From contig NC_092676.1 of the NCBI RefSeq assembly GCF_964355755.1, positions 17,592,288 through 17,652,287 of the forward strand: a DNA stretch of 60,000 bases, read 5' to 3'. The stretch is from Antedon mediterranea (lineage: Eukaryota; Echinodermata; Crinoidea; Comatulida; Antedonidae). Made by a program: the position numbers and the translations under genes. Shown here one piece after another: positions 27,701 to 33,817 of this stretch (position 1 is its first letter; every line of letters begins with the position of its first letter). The notes below the pieces were generated by a model. The model did no database searches, had not been told where the DNA came from, and worked only from the letters and a program-made list of their open reading frames with translations.

Positions 27701-28514
27701 CTTCCGATAGACCTTCGACGGGTGTTCTTCAGATTGAGGAGATGCCTCACCTTGCCTCATTTGTTTATGAATATTATCAACGCAGAGTTAAACAAATGCA
27801 GTCATATCAGGTTAGTATTTTGTTGACCTTTGGGAAACTAAAACAATACAGTACTTGTATTGTAGGCCTACTTCAAGCTTGCAGGACGCAACCCAAGTCA
27901 GTTGACCAATCACAATGCGATGGATCATCCGAACTTTCGCTTGTGATTGGTCAACTTAGTTGTGTTGCGCTTAGGATAAATTTATGCTAATGTCCTTGCG
28001 TTGAGACCAAGTAATGTACCATATTAATGTTCAAAAGTTAATTACAAAAGTAGGAATTCGGATAAAGATTGGAGCATGTTGCTCTATCAGTCGATACACT
28101 ACCATTGACAATTCTAACTTCAGCTGGTCAAAATAAATATGAGGTCTTATTTTGCACACAATATTTCACAGGGTAATTCCTTTTATATATCTATTATATC
28201 GTTGTAGAAGTGTAATGCAAAAATGTCATGTTTGATTATTTTACTTGATGTTTGATTGATAATAGAAACACAAAGGCTTGTCAGCCCCACCAAAAGATCA
28301 GGCAAAACCACTCCAGAAATCGACAGAAGACGACAATACCACAAAAAGTGAAGATGTCAAAATGGAAATAGCTGTAGAAACTAGTGTAGAAGAAAAATCA
28401 ATTGAAAAAGTGGAAGAAGTAGAAACCCCAAAGGAATCGGAAAAACAAACCATGCCAGAGCATCCTGGAGCTGATAGTAGTGATGAAGAAGAAGAAGAAG
28501 AAAAAGAAAAGTAA
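96..28514 (+). CDS. AQR: AQR, intron-binding spliceosomal RNA helicase Aquarius (complete, 36 coding exons)
   Basis: Aquarius is an SF1 RNA helicase of the spliceosome that binds the intron upstream of the branch point and scaffolds the intron-binding complex in the nucleus. I joined 36 exons by homology to vertebrate AQR and by splice sites; every phase agrees and the total is 4359 nt (1452 aa), close to the human length of about 1485. The start is the ATG at 96, preceded by CTATA, giving MSGTKKQG and then a segment matching the AQR N-terminus. The protein has the all-helical ARM-like N-terminus, the helicase core with [21 protein letters not shown] and VAMSRAR motifs, and a poorly conserved acidic C-terminal tail. 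Introns are mostly 100-800 bp; the two largest are intron 31 (20078-22361) and intron 33 (23008-27505), the second of which hosts an antisense BMPER-like gene. Exon coordinates are given in the three block entries below. There is no sign of disruption. Confidence 0.96.
2010..2100 (-). repeat. tRNA-derived SINE-like fragment (AQR intron 4)
   Basis: On the minus strand this reads like a decayed Leu/Ser-type tRNA: an A-box-like TGGCCGAGTGGTTAAGAC and, about 50 nt on, a B-box-like GGTTCGAGGC. It does not fold as a complete tRNA, and related fragments recur in the window, so I call a SINE rather than a tRNA gene. Confidence 0.5.
2540..2870 (+). pseudogene. LINE C-terminal fragment (AQR intron 5)
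   Basis: With stops and frame changes, the segment reads RRLKWT...[14 protein letters not shown], then [11 protein letters not shown], and ends [20 protein letters not shown]. This is the usual C-terminal pattern of endonuclease/reverse-transcriptase LINE proteins (RRLxWxGHVxR then GRPxxxW). The fragment is 5' truncated and ends about 20 bp before AQR exon 6. Confidence 0.6.
3507..4066. mobile_element. 560-bp MITE with TA duplication (AQR intron 7)
   Basis: The ends are inverted repeats (CCCCTTTCACACCAAAA on the left and its complement on the right) flanked by TA at 3505-3506 and 4067-4068. Inside, the word CTCCGGAG and its variants recur many times in both orientations, giving strong foldback potential in an otherwise AT-rich intron. 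There is no transposase; a 95-codon minus-strand reading frame is a by-product. A TA duplication fits Tc1/mariner-type mobilisation, but the family is not assigned. Confidence 0.8.
4735..4880 (-). repeat. Dispersed repeat, copy 1 (AQR intron 8)
   Basis: The reverse complement matches the segments at 41640-41750 and 44645-44760. The shared core runs from a GGCAAATTACTGA-like word, through GCTGTGGGTATCAGTGGCTGGATCTC (variant bases differ), to AAACAGCCAGAAAA. No coding potential is seen. Confidence 0.6.
5287..6090 (+). other. AQR intron 10, GC-AG type
   Basis: The donor is GAG followed by GCAAGT and the acceptor is TTTCCACAG. The flanking codons TTT TCA GAG and CTT CTA GAT join in phase and match AQR. 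The nearest GT (5291) would break the frame. Apart from the C at +2, the site matches the U1 consensus, as is typical of GC-AG introns. Confidence 0.85.
5850..6006. mobile_element. MITE of the TCTGTCTACACTATC family, copy 1 (AQR intron 10)
   Basis: The termini are inverted (CTGTCTACACTATCAA left, TTGATAGTGTAGAC right). The interior repeats an about 20-bp unit built on ATATTTGGGCATATCACTAC four times. Related copies lie at 38820-38965 and 49770-49910. Confidence 0.75.
6301..7540 (+). repeat. 22-bp minisatellite, about 56 units, seeded on the AQR exon 11 splice donor
   Basis: The unit is GATAAGGTATGTACTATTTAAT. The first unit spans the exon 11/intron 11 junction (exon ends at 6308, donor GTATGT), so every unit carries AAG followed by GTATGT, or in the later half often GTTTGT. 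Four units are 23 bp long with an extra T. A GACAAGG variant occurs at 6591 and 6833, exactly 242 bp (11 units) apart, which suggests block amplification. Because 22 is not a multiple of 3 and the unit contains TAA, splicing from downstream copies would soon add a stop codon. Confidence 0.97.
8547..9200. mobile_element. Dispersed element with CCTCCGCCAAGGAGGT ends (AQR intron 13)
   Basis: It opens with ACCTCCGCCAAGGAGGTATAT and then a GTTTGTTTGTTAGCAG tract followed by a segment like AATTACTCAAAAATTAATTAC. It closes with GTGCGGAGGTATGCACTCTC and GGAGTGGCTTTCTAGT. This start/end pair is a pattern I know from common non-autonomous repeats in marine invertebrate genomes. It has no coding capacity. 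Confidence 0.6.
10231..14644 (+). CDS. AQR: AQR exons 16-22: middle region between ARM domain and helicase core
   Basis: Exons: 10231-10257 (a 27-nt exon coding PITAFSVVE), 10551-10650, 11653-11820, 12661-12827, 13039-13148, 13623-13745, 14501-14644. The block matches AQR throughout, for example [15 protein letters not shown] (written here as seen, with I before V in this species), [21 protein letters not shown] and [12 protein letters not shown]. Exon 22 contains a Lys/Glu-rich linker ([20 protein letters not shown]) like the charged linker of human AQR, then [14 protein letters not shown]. The exon 19 donor is AAG followed by GTTCTT, poor at +3 to +6, yet it is the only donor that keeps the frame. 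Confidence 0.92.
10700..11320 (+). repeat. Probable retroposon 3' end with (CAAA)n tail (AQR intron 17)
   Basis: A long non-coding stretch ends in ATTAATAAACAAACAAACAAAC (split here as ATTAAT then a CAAA run at 11293-11314). A simple-repeat tail after a UTR-like region is typical of LINE/SINE insertions. No protein remnant was found. Confidence 0.35.
11896..12206. repeat. 45-bp minisatellite, about 7 units (AQR intron 18)
   Basis: The unit begins GATCACATATGGTGGCTATT and ends GTGCATACTA. Because 45 is divisible by 3 and the unit lacks stops in several frames, it produces long open frames on both strands with a 15-residue period (for example [15 protein letters not shown]). These frames lack any other gene features and are treated as artefacts. 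Confidence 0.95.
12365..12490. repeat. Long perfect-like hairpin (AQR intron 18)
   Basis: Two arms of about 52 bp meet with almost no loop at the palindrome CTTGATTATAATCAAG (12421-12436). The arms differ at about two positions. The outermost matched words are CAGTCAGAATCACTA and its complement TAGTGATTCTGACTG. Confidence 0.85.
12541..12605 (-). repeat. tRNA-derived SINE-like fragment (AQR intron 18)
   Basis: The minus strand reads GAGTGGCTGAGTCGTTAGGGCAGGGGTGCC (given here in outline), which resembles the A-box region of the fragment at 2010-2100. No B box is clear. Confidence 0.4.
13771..13900. mobile_element. Short foldback MITE between TTAA sites (AQR intron 21)
   Basis: TTAA at 13771-13774 and 13897-13900 bracket inverted ends (AGGGCCTTTCACACC left, GGTGTGAAATGCCCT right), with a further inverted pair GTTTCGG and CCGAAAC inside. 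A TTAA duplication is the hallmark of piggyBac-type insertion, but at this length no family can be named. Confidence 0.65.
15145..15245 (+). repeat. Dispersed repeat with CGGT run, copy 1 (AQR intron 22)
   Basis: It contains AGCTCACTATGTCGGTCGGT, then AAACAC..., CACTGCAGCCATG and GGCCTTGTT. The same order recurs at 27290-27370, 32247-32365 (minus), 39984-40045, 40591-40685 and 43523-43620. Full copies start near GTCGCGTGCAACGCGAC. The number of CGGT units varies between copies. Confidence 0.75.
15373..28514 (+). CDS. AQR: AQR exons 23-36: SF1 helicase core and acidic tail
   Basis: Exons: 15373-15442, 16200-16420, 16746-16881, 17024-17182, 17794-17835, 18167-18376, 18655-18842, 19309-19480, 19907-20077, 22362-22447, 22896-23007, 27506-27568, 27700-27810, 28266-28514. 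Walker A GPPGTGKT is at 16206-16229. Motif II is EEAAQ at 18323-18337, with Glu in the first position as in AQR rather than the DEAA of UPF1. Motif [12 protein letters not shown] is at 18700-18726. TVDRFQGQQ begins at 22368 and VAMSRAR lies near 22915-22935. All residues needed for ATP binding and hydrolysis appear present. The last exon is Lys/Glu-rich, ends in [12 protein letters not shown], and has its stop codon TAA at 28512-28514. Confidence 0.94.
15600..16030 (+). pseudogene. CR1/L2-like LINE C-terminal fragment (AQR intron 23)
   Basis: Across several frames and with stops the segment gives [11 protein letters not shown], later [15 protein letters not shown] and then [15 protein letters not shown]. 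This order (LDYCNSLL, WNxLPxxIR, FKSLLKTHLF) is the conserved end of many non-LTR reverse-transcriptase proteins. Confidence 0.75.
16426..16580 (+). mobile_element. LINE 3' UTR copy abutting AQR exon 24
   Basis: From TTGTAGAATGTAATT through CTGTTCTGGGTTGACCAACT and TATGGCAGAAATTGAATAAA, this matches the LINE tail at 46810-46896 plus 50637-50802. The homology starts about 8 bp after the exon 24 donor. This copy serves as an intact reference for the interrupted copy downstream. Confidence 0.8.
17295..17400. repeat. SINE-like repeat (AQR intron 26)
   Basis: The core ATATAGTGCCCTTTTCATG followed by ACATGCTCAAAGGCGCTTTG matches 50680-50760. This GCGCTTT/AAAGGCGC pair is common in invertebrate short dispersed repeats. 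Confidence 0.55.
18990..19062 (+). repeat. tRNA-derived SINE-like fragment (AQR intron 29)
   Basis: An A-box-like GAGTGGTCTAGCAGTTAA is followed about 35 nt later by the B-box-like GGTTCAAGTTC. The spacing and spacer do not make a foldable tRNA. Confidence 0.4.
19072..19236 (+). pseudogene. Broken partial duplicate of AQR exon 28
   Basis: This copies 18147-18313, including about 20 bp of the upstream intron, with few substitutions. A 5-nt deletion (CTACG missing after GAGCTG) shifts the frame, the acceptor CAG has become AAG, and the copy stops after AAATATGACAACA, before the EEAAQ motif. It sits in intron 29, downstream of the true exons 28 and 29, and has no donor. It is not needed for the AQR frame. 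Confidence 0.93.
19745..19845 (-). repeat. tRNA-derived SINE fragment (AQR intron 30)
   Basis: The minus strand reads GTGGCGCAGTGGTTAGAGC, then ATTGGATTTGCAATC, and a B-box region GGTTGCTGGGACAAGCCCC, which is a diverged tRNA head with A and B boxes. Spacing is nearly tRNA-like, but the stems do not close. Confidence 0.6.
19845..19886. repeat. 17-bp-stem hairpin next to AQR exon 31 acceptor
   Basis: The arm GTACAGTTTGATGTCAC pairs with GTGACATCAAACCGTAC at one mismatch around an 8-nt loop. It ends 20 nt before the exon 31 acceptor, within the space where a polypyrimidine tract would sit. Confidence 0.75.
20338..22361. repeat. Repeat-rich part of AQR intron 31
   Basis: At 20338-20455 degenerate GGTAGTTGTC units are repeated. 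About 200-bp tandem copies lie at 20552-20700 and 20755-20885, sharing TTAACTCAAAGCG and ATCTATCTAGTGATATCTAA. At 20885-20948 is CTAGATGGTATGCTCGCTTTG followed by its near-palindrome, related in reverse to 52255-52320. Two diverged about 90-bp direct repeats lie at 21417-21510 and 22110-22200. No coding sequence is seen until exon 32. Confidence 0.6.
23082..23482 (+). other. Unassigned open segment in AQR intron 33
   Basis: Two overlapping frames are open (80 and 94 codons), with GC content and codon use above the local background, for example [19 protein letters not shown] and [19 protein letters not shown]. There is no good start, signal peptide or family match that I recognise. It may be a captured exon, a mobile-element remnant or chance. 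Confidence 0.25.
24262..25245 (-). CDS. BMPER: BMPER/crossveinless-2-like secreted VWC protein, nested antisense in AQR intron 33
   Basis: The 327-residue frame has an N-terminal hydrophobic segment ending GVQA (about residues 12-34), suggesting secretion. Four complete von Willebrand C modules follow (about 38-98, 101-157, 159-217, 229-289) with CxxCxC and CCxxC patterns. A fifth (about 294-327) stops after VFCRVRKC, before its last cysteines. The linker [18 protein letters not shown] and the start of VWC1 match BMPER closely. BMPER/Cv2 binds BMPs outside the cell through VWC1 and modulates their signalling. The usual C-terminal VWD and TIL domains are absent, and I found none elsewhere in intron 33. 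It is either a truncated or short form, or the last codons hide a weak donor (AGG then GTTAGG near 24274). A TATA-like word lies near 25465 and a minus-strand AATAAA at 23997-24002. Five modules without introns suggest intron loss or a retrocopy. Confidence 0.78.
   Translation of the reverse strand: MDIMRIFSDCIRIALTNLLFFAVILFNTLTGVQAYLDGSVAECTVEGEVIKLPILAGNPCITCICKNTKVVCRQDRCPDLNGCVLVVSNPNTQCCTQCKSCSFNGEHYKSGDVWFPTSDSCQQFQCQQSMVTTSSVQCLTLCNNPIYIEGQCCPYCEGCVYDGSRHKDGEIFTASDNPCVQCKCEGKHVKCTRQVCPVLSCPDTHQHTQPGQCCPLCIVQRKVFELGNKCIYKSDVFEDGEVITVDKCTHCTCVDTTFVCHRQVCPDTLPCSMSEQVIEYGSCCSTCRRKTCQVEDMIYQGGDMWLQSPCEKCTCTDQGVFCRVRKC
27290..27370 (+). repeat. Dispersed CGGT-type repeat, copy 2 (AQR intron 33)
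   Basis: AGCTCACTATCAGTTGGTCA, then AAACACTAACTTGAGCACGC, CTGCAGCCATG and GGCCTTGTT follow in the same order as the other copies; the tetranucleotide run is nearly lost here. Confidence 0.7.
27880..27977. mobile_element. CCAAT-containing foldback element, copy 1 (AQR intron 35)
   Basis: Inverted arms carry TTGACCAATCACAA and CTTGTGATTGGTCAA with flanking GCAACCCAAGTC and TTAGTTGTGTTGC. A second copy is at 30305-30415. Each copy presents two CCAAT boxes facing each other. Confidence 0.75.
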
Positions 28515-28652
28515 CTTGGTCATTTGGAAAGAAAATGAAAGTATGTATGAAAGCGACTGCTGTTTCTGGAGTCTCGGAGTTGTTATAAAGAAATCTTGTA
28601 TTTCTGTGAAATCAATTCCAGAACAAATGCGTGAGTTATTTCACATTATAAC

Positions 28653-28658
28653 AATAAA
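28653..28658 (+). promoter_or_regulatory. Candidate AQR polyadenylation signal
   Basis: AATAAA lies 139 nt after the AQR stop codon, and a second AATAAA-like word follows near 28667. This is a plausible 3' end for the transcript. Confidence 0.55.
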
Positions 28659-28679
28659 AATGCTAGAATAAACAACAAA

Positions 28680-30304
28680 GCTAAAACAATTTAATACATT
28701 GTATGATGCCGATCAAAGGTCTTATGCACAAAAACCGTTTGAGAATGTGAAAACGTAGGTTGCGGTCACTGAAAAAATGGCTTCGCTATGGATTCATAAG
28801 GGAGGAACGAGGTATAGACAAAATGTCATTCTATTAGACCTACTTTAAATGTGAAAAACTAATGCTGGTTATTTATTTAGCTGGTGTCGTTTACAAAGCG
28901 TTTGTATCCGTTTTATAAATCATCATACTAAGCGTCAGGACAAACAAACAGTCCTTACTTTTTTTTATGGAAGTTCCAGCTTTTTAAAATTACTTGCAAC
29001 ACTGTTAACCGGTAATATACTCTAGTGTATGGTTTCTCTTGTAACGCAAATGGAAGGATTTATTTTTCTTAATTCAAACTGTAGGCCTACAATCATTTTT
29101 TTTCCTCAATATTTTTTGGTTTATATCAAATAAATACTACAGTATTTTGTTGAAAAGTGTATCAAAAATTCCTGACTTGCGGTTTTATGTTAATAAAGTT
29201 TTTAACAAATTCAGATATCCATAAAAATGTCTATATATTAAACTACTTCAATCAAATATTATAACACAATACTGGCCATGAGATGATGTCACGTAATGCT
29301 TTACATTGCATCAGATAAGACAGAAGCCCTTTTACCGCCTCATATTGCAACATAATTATTAGACTGCCATTTGTTAGGTAAATTCGTTGTCGTCTGCCGC
29401 AAAACAAACTGCATTATCCTAAGTGCAATCTTGCCAAAAAATAGACCTATAATTATATATGGTATATTTAGGACAACTGTGCATCATTATGCAATATTCA
29501 TAAAACAAACGGTTCGGATTAAATATTTTTAATTATAATAACGTTACGGGTAGGCTTATTATGAGGCCTCGGTAATTTCCTTTATACACATTTGTTTATT
29601 ATAATTTCAAATGAACGTTTTACATATTTATTATAGTATAAATGACATATTATATGTTGTCTGAAGGATTTGCCCGACAGCCTTCATACCAGTAACACTC
29701 TGCCCATAGTTGTGTTAAAGGTCATATATTGACAGTAAATTAATTGCGTAGTGCGATGCTCAGATCTTGAGTAAAGTACTAGGCTTAGTTTTAGACATTT
29801 TGGCATTGCCTTTCCCATGTTACCAAAAATAAATGTTACTGCCGATATCATTAATAATCAGTGCAGTATTTTAAAAATCAATATCTTGCGTCCCCCAAAA
29901 AAAGTTCGATGCATTTAAATAACTAAATCAGTTTTATTATTCGAAAGTTTTTATCAGTTACATGGATTGATAGAGTAGGCCTACCGCTGTATGTGCATAT
30001 ACCTAGTTTGTATTTTACCATTTACTGTTAACTTTGACACAATTAAAAGCGGTACGGTATATAAAAAAATGTGTCCATTGCACGGAATGTCATTCATTCA
30101 GTTATAACTGATAAATGGTGTATAGCTGTACTTTTCCTTAGTACGTTCATAGGTGAGCAAAATAATCTTGGTACAGTATTTAATAATTTTCATTAATTAT
30201 TAACTACGTTTGGTGGGATTTTGTTGACTGTATCCTTTAAAATATTGATTCATAAAAAAAGTTTTGGCAGGTTTGTTTCTAGTCAACCGTCGATTTATGG
30301 TGTT
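28680..30304. other. Intergenic spacer, AQR to Cys-rich gene
   Basis: This is AT-rich sequence with no supported exon or strong repeat. The TAGGCCTA-type word common throughout the window occurs here. Confidence 0.5.
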
Positions 30305-30415
30305 TGTACGCAAGAAGGAAGTCAGCACAACCCAAGCAATTTGACCAATCACAAGCGACAGTTCGGATAATTCATCGCTTGTGATTGGTCAAATTACGTC
30401 CTTTGTCTTTGTGAG
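30305..30415. mobile_element. CCAAT-containing foldback element, copy 2
   Basis: It has the same inverted arms as 27880-27977 (TTGACCAATCACAAGCGA and TCGCTTGTGATTGGTCAA). It lies about 65 bp beyond the stop codon of the minus-strand Cys-rich gene. Confidence 0.75.
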
Positions 30416-30479
30416 AACGAAGCCTTATCGTATACAAATGATTGTTGATGACAACGTTTCCTGATGTTTGGTCATCAAT

Positions 30480-31534
30480 TTACGGATCCTGTAACGGAGT
30501 ATCCTCTTCGTCATCAGTCGCTTTGCCTACTGCCCACATGACAAGTCTAAACGGCGCCTTTAGAATGTAGAAAGTTAAGTCCAATATTCCTTGGATACAA
30601 GGAGCCAGACAGGGACAAAGGCATTTCACTGTAAAACAACCAAGATAGGTTATGTTATCTTTAAAAGTAAGCATTATCGTTATGACTTAGTCGTCTCAGG
30701 GAGTTGTTGTTAATTAACAACTTCCTGGTCGTCTTATGAATGAAATAGAAAGTGAAACCGTAATTAAACATTAATTACGAAGAAACTAGATCTAATGATA
30801 CTAACGATAGGCCTAGACTTGTTTATCTAAAAAATCTCCACGATATAAAAAAAATCGTCGATTTCTGAACAGTGGTAAATTGATTTTAAAATCCACTATG
30901 ACATAATAATATGCCCTACAAATGGTTATGTAATTATTTATTTTGCGACTAAATCAATTATTCTACCCCAATTTCAGAAATTCCCGATTGTCATGTCAAA
31001 ATTATTTACTGCAGTTTTTGCAGTAACAACATTTTGTTTACTCTTTAAATCTGTGTAATATGCAATTATTTATTCCACCAAGCATATATGTTGTTTATTG
31101 CTGGTATACTATAACTAATATATTTCTACATTGAAACAAGCAATATCGTACGTATACGTAATGCAGTAGAATAATTGGCATGGTTCATATACCGATACTA
31201 TGTTTGAATCGTTGGTGATATATGACGTCGTGTTCAATTGTATTTTATACATTTAATTGTAAGTGTGCCTTATGAATAGATTAGGTCATAATGTCGATTC
31301 GATCGATGATTATCAATAGTGCGTTGGAACCAAAGCAGTGAACTGACGAGAGAAGGCTAATCAATAGTGCGTTCGAACCAAAGTTGTGAACTTACGAGGG
31401 AATGCTATAATTGCACAAATAATAGCCAGTAATCCTAGAACTAGCAGAAACGGGATACATATGATCGCTGTAATGACGCGACATGTTACTTGGCAACACT
31501 TCGCACAGCTACAGTCCTCACAGCAACAACACAT
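30480..31534 (-). CDS. Small Cys-rich membrane protein, two coding exons (unrecognised family)
   Basis: Coding exons are 31396-31534 and 30480-30628, joined by an intron with donor GTAAGT and acceptor GGTTGTTTTACAG; together they give 288 nt, 95 aa plus stop. The protein starts MCCCCEDCSCAKCCQVTC, then has a hydrophobic segment (FLLVLGLLAIICAIIAF, about residues 27-45). A second Cys cluster KCLCPCLAPC follows, then an amphipathic stretch LTFYILKAPFRLVMWAVGK and an acidic tail DDEEDTPLQDP. The juxtamembrane cysteines look like palmitoylation sites, and the likely topology is a single-pass or hairpin membrane microprotein. No catalytic motif is seen and I do not recognise the family. Phase continuity and good splice sites support it as a gene; upstream non-coding exons are possible. 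Confidence 0.7.
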
Positions 31535-31599
31535 CTTGAGACAATCCTTCCAGTGTCCTGCGCATCAATCTATAATATAAAAACAAATAACAGATTTAC

Positions 31600-33780
31600 A
31601 AAAAAGGTTTTGAATGCCTTACACCAATTTGTATTAAGGATAACACTAAATAACATAGATTGTATAAAGTAATTTGTAATTTTCTATAACAAGTTTAATG
31701 TAAACGTTTGTCTACCCATTACATGGTAATAATAATAACCGCAAAGGTGATTTTTTTAATACACTTTCTTCACAGAAAAAATTCTATTTTTGAAAATGTG
31801 TTCCTCCTACCTACGATATATAAAGATAAAATATACATTTATTTTGTTGAATGCTTCAAATACCAAATTGTATTTTCGAAAAAAAATACTAATTGTTTAG
31901 TTGATTGCATTGTAGGCCTAATAATTAATACATGGAGCTAGACAATTAAATGTTATAGCTCCATGATTAATATAACCACAGGAGTAAATTTGAAGTTCTT
32001 TTAAAACACACTAAACTCATAGACAACCTTAATCTTTTGTTGCTAACTACGTCAAACTATAAGGACAAAATATTACATTAAAATGCTTCAAATACGTATG
32101 TTTTTACAGTTTTTATTTACGAAGTAAAATTCTAATTGTGCGGTTAAATCCACTGACTTGTGCTATGGACACATTGCATTCAAATCACCAGTGAACAGCT
32201 TGACCCGTGAACTGTTGGAGTTAAATAGGTAATTGAAAATAAAGTTCTTCTAAACAAGGCCAACAGCCATAAGTCGCGTGCTAAAACGCATAGTGATACC
32301 GGACCGACAGACAGACCGACCGACCGACATAGTGAACTATAGAGTCGCCTCCACGCGACTAAAAAGGTTACGGTATTGTATTGTAATAGATTACAGACAT
32401 ACTAGTGTAGGTTATAGTTAATAGTATTTCCGGGAACGGAAATTCTAGAACATTGCTCTACTCTCAGTATTCTAATCTTTAAAAAAATCTTTAACAACAA
32501 TTCTTTATTTGGTGCCTTTTAAAAAACCAAAAGGAACAATTGACTAGATTCATGTTTTCTTAAGTTTGTACCGGTACTGTAAATGAGCAAAACTATTTAC
32601 CTTGTTTGGAAAATGTGAATAAACAAATGTTATTAACCACAAACATTATGTTACCTAGACAAGTTTACGATTATTGGTGGTACACCTTGAAAGGTAAACT
32701 CTTCGTATGCTCTTATTATCTAAGCTGATCCATCTCCTTCTTTTTGTTAATTGCCCCATGAGGGAGGGATGAATACAAATATATACTGATACTCCCAAAA
32801 CTCTTCGTACACCGTGTACAATTAGGCCTATTATTAACAAAAATGTAATGTAATAATAACTCACCATTTAATATCGTGACATCATGATGACAGTAGTAAC
32901 ACAGATTACCGCACGCCCCACCTGTCGGTTCCCAGTTAACACTAAATCATGCTGGTTTGCCCTACGATTTATTGTCAATATTAACATATCTATAATCTAT
33001 ATTAAATCATATACCCGTGCTTTATTCTACCCGTGTATAATTTCCAATGTTATTCATTCAATCTGTATCGCTTTGTAATTAATGCGGATTATTGAAACAA
33101 AATTCTATTTAATCAATTGGTGGCGTTGATAGAATATTTAAATTCGTTAGTTTACAGTGTTGTAGTCCTAGAACGGTTTAAAACAATTGGTAGCTTGGAA
33201 AGTTTTAAATATTATATTATAGCTTTTAGTATTGGTCCTTTCGTAAGATTTTCCAGGCCAACAACTTAGAAATTAATCTTAGGTTGGTATATTAATTTGC
33301 AATGTAAATTATTTATGTGTTGTCAAGTAAACTATATATCTTTTTATTTAATTATTATCTTTTGAGTAATATTGAGTGTTTTTTATGCTGGCCCACCCCT
33401 CCCCATTTCCAAATCCTATATCCACCACTGTCCATATACGATGCCATCAAGTAATAAGCAAAATGTTCTACATTGGTTTTGTACAAAAAAGTGCACTTTT
33501 TTAATGTTATGATATATCACTATCGAAGTATTGATATACACCACCATTAAACAAAATGTATACAATTATTTATACAATGCAAAAATAACTTAAATAACTG
33601 TAAAATAAAATTTTAAAAAATTAACTAAAACCAAAACAAGCATGTATTTTTTATAATAGTATGAATTACTTTAAAATTGTCATACATATTGTAATATCCA
33701 ATGCTTTGAGTAATATTATTATAAAATATCAGAAATATTTACATATTAGGCCTAGTAGTCACTTTTTTCTTACTTTAGGC
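31600..33780. other. Spacer with one CGGT-type repeat
   Basis: The only clear element is a minus-strand copy of the dispersed CGGT repeat at 32247-32365, with a (GACC)n run and AACAAGGCC at its left end. No exons are supported. Pale matches to TAGGCCTA occur. Confidence 0.5.
32247..32365 (-). repeat. Dispersed CGGT-type repeat, copy 3
   Basis: The reverse complement gives AGTCGCGTGGAGGCGACTC, then ACTATGTCGGTCGGTCGGTC, and ends GGCCTTGTT. The tetranucleotide run is expanded, including a CTGT/CGGT mixture. Confidence 0.7.
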
Positions 33781-33817
33781 CTAGAACTGTATTGTTTAAG
33801 CTTAAGCAAAATGTCAT

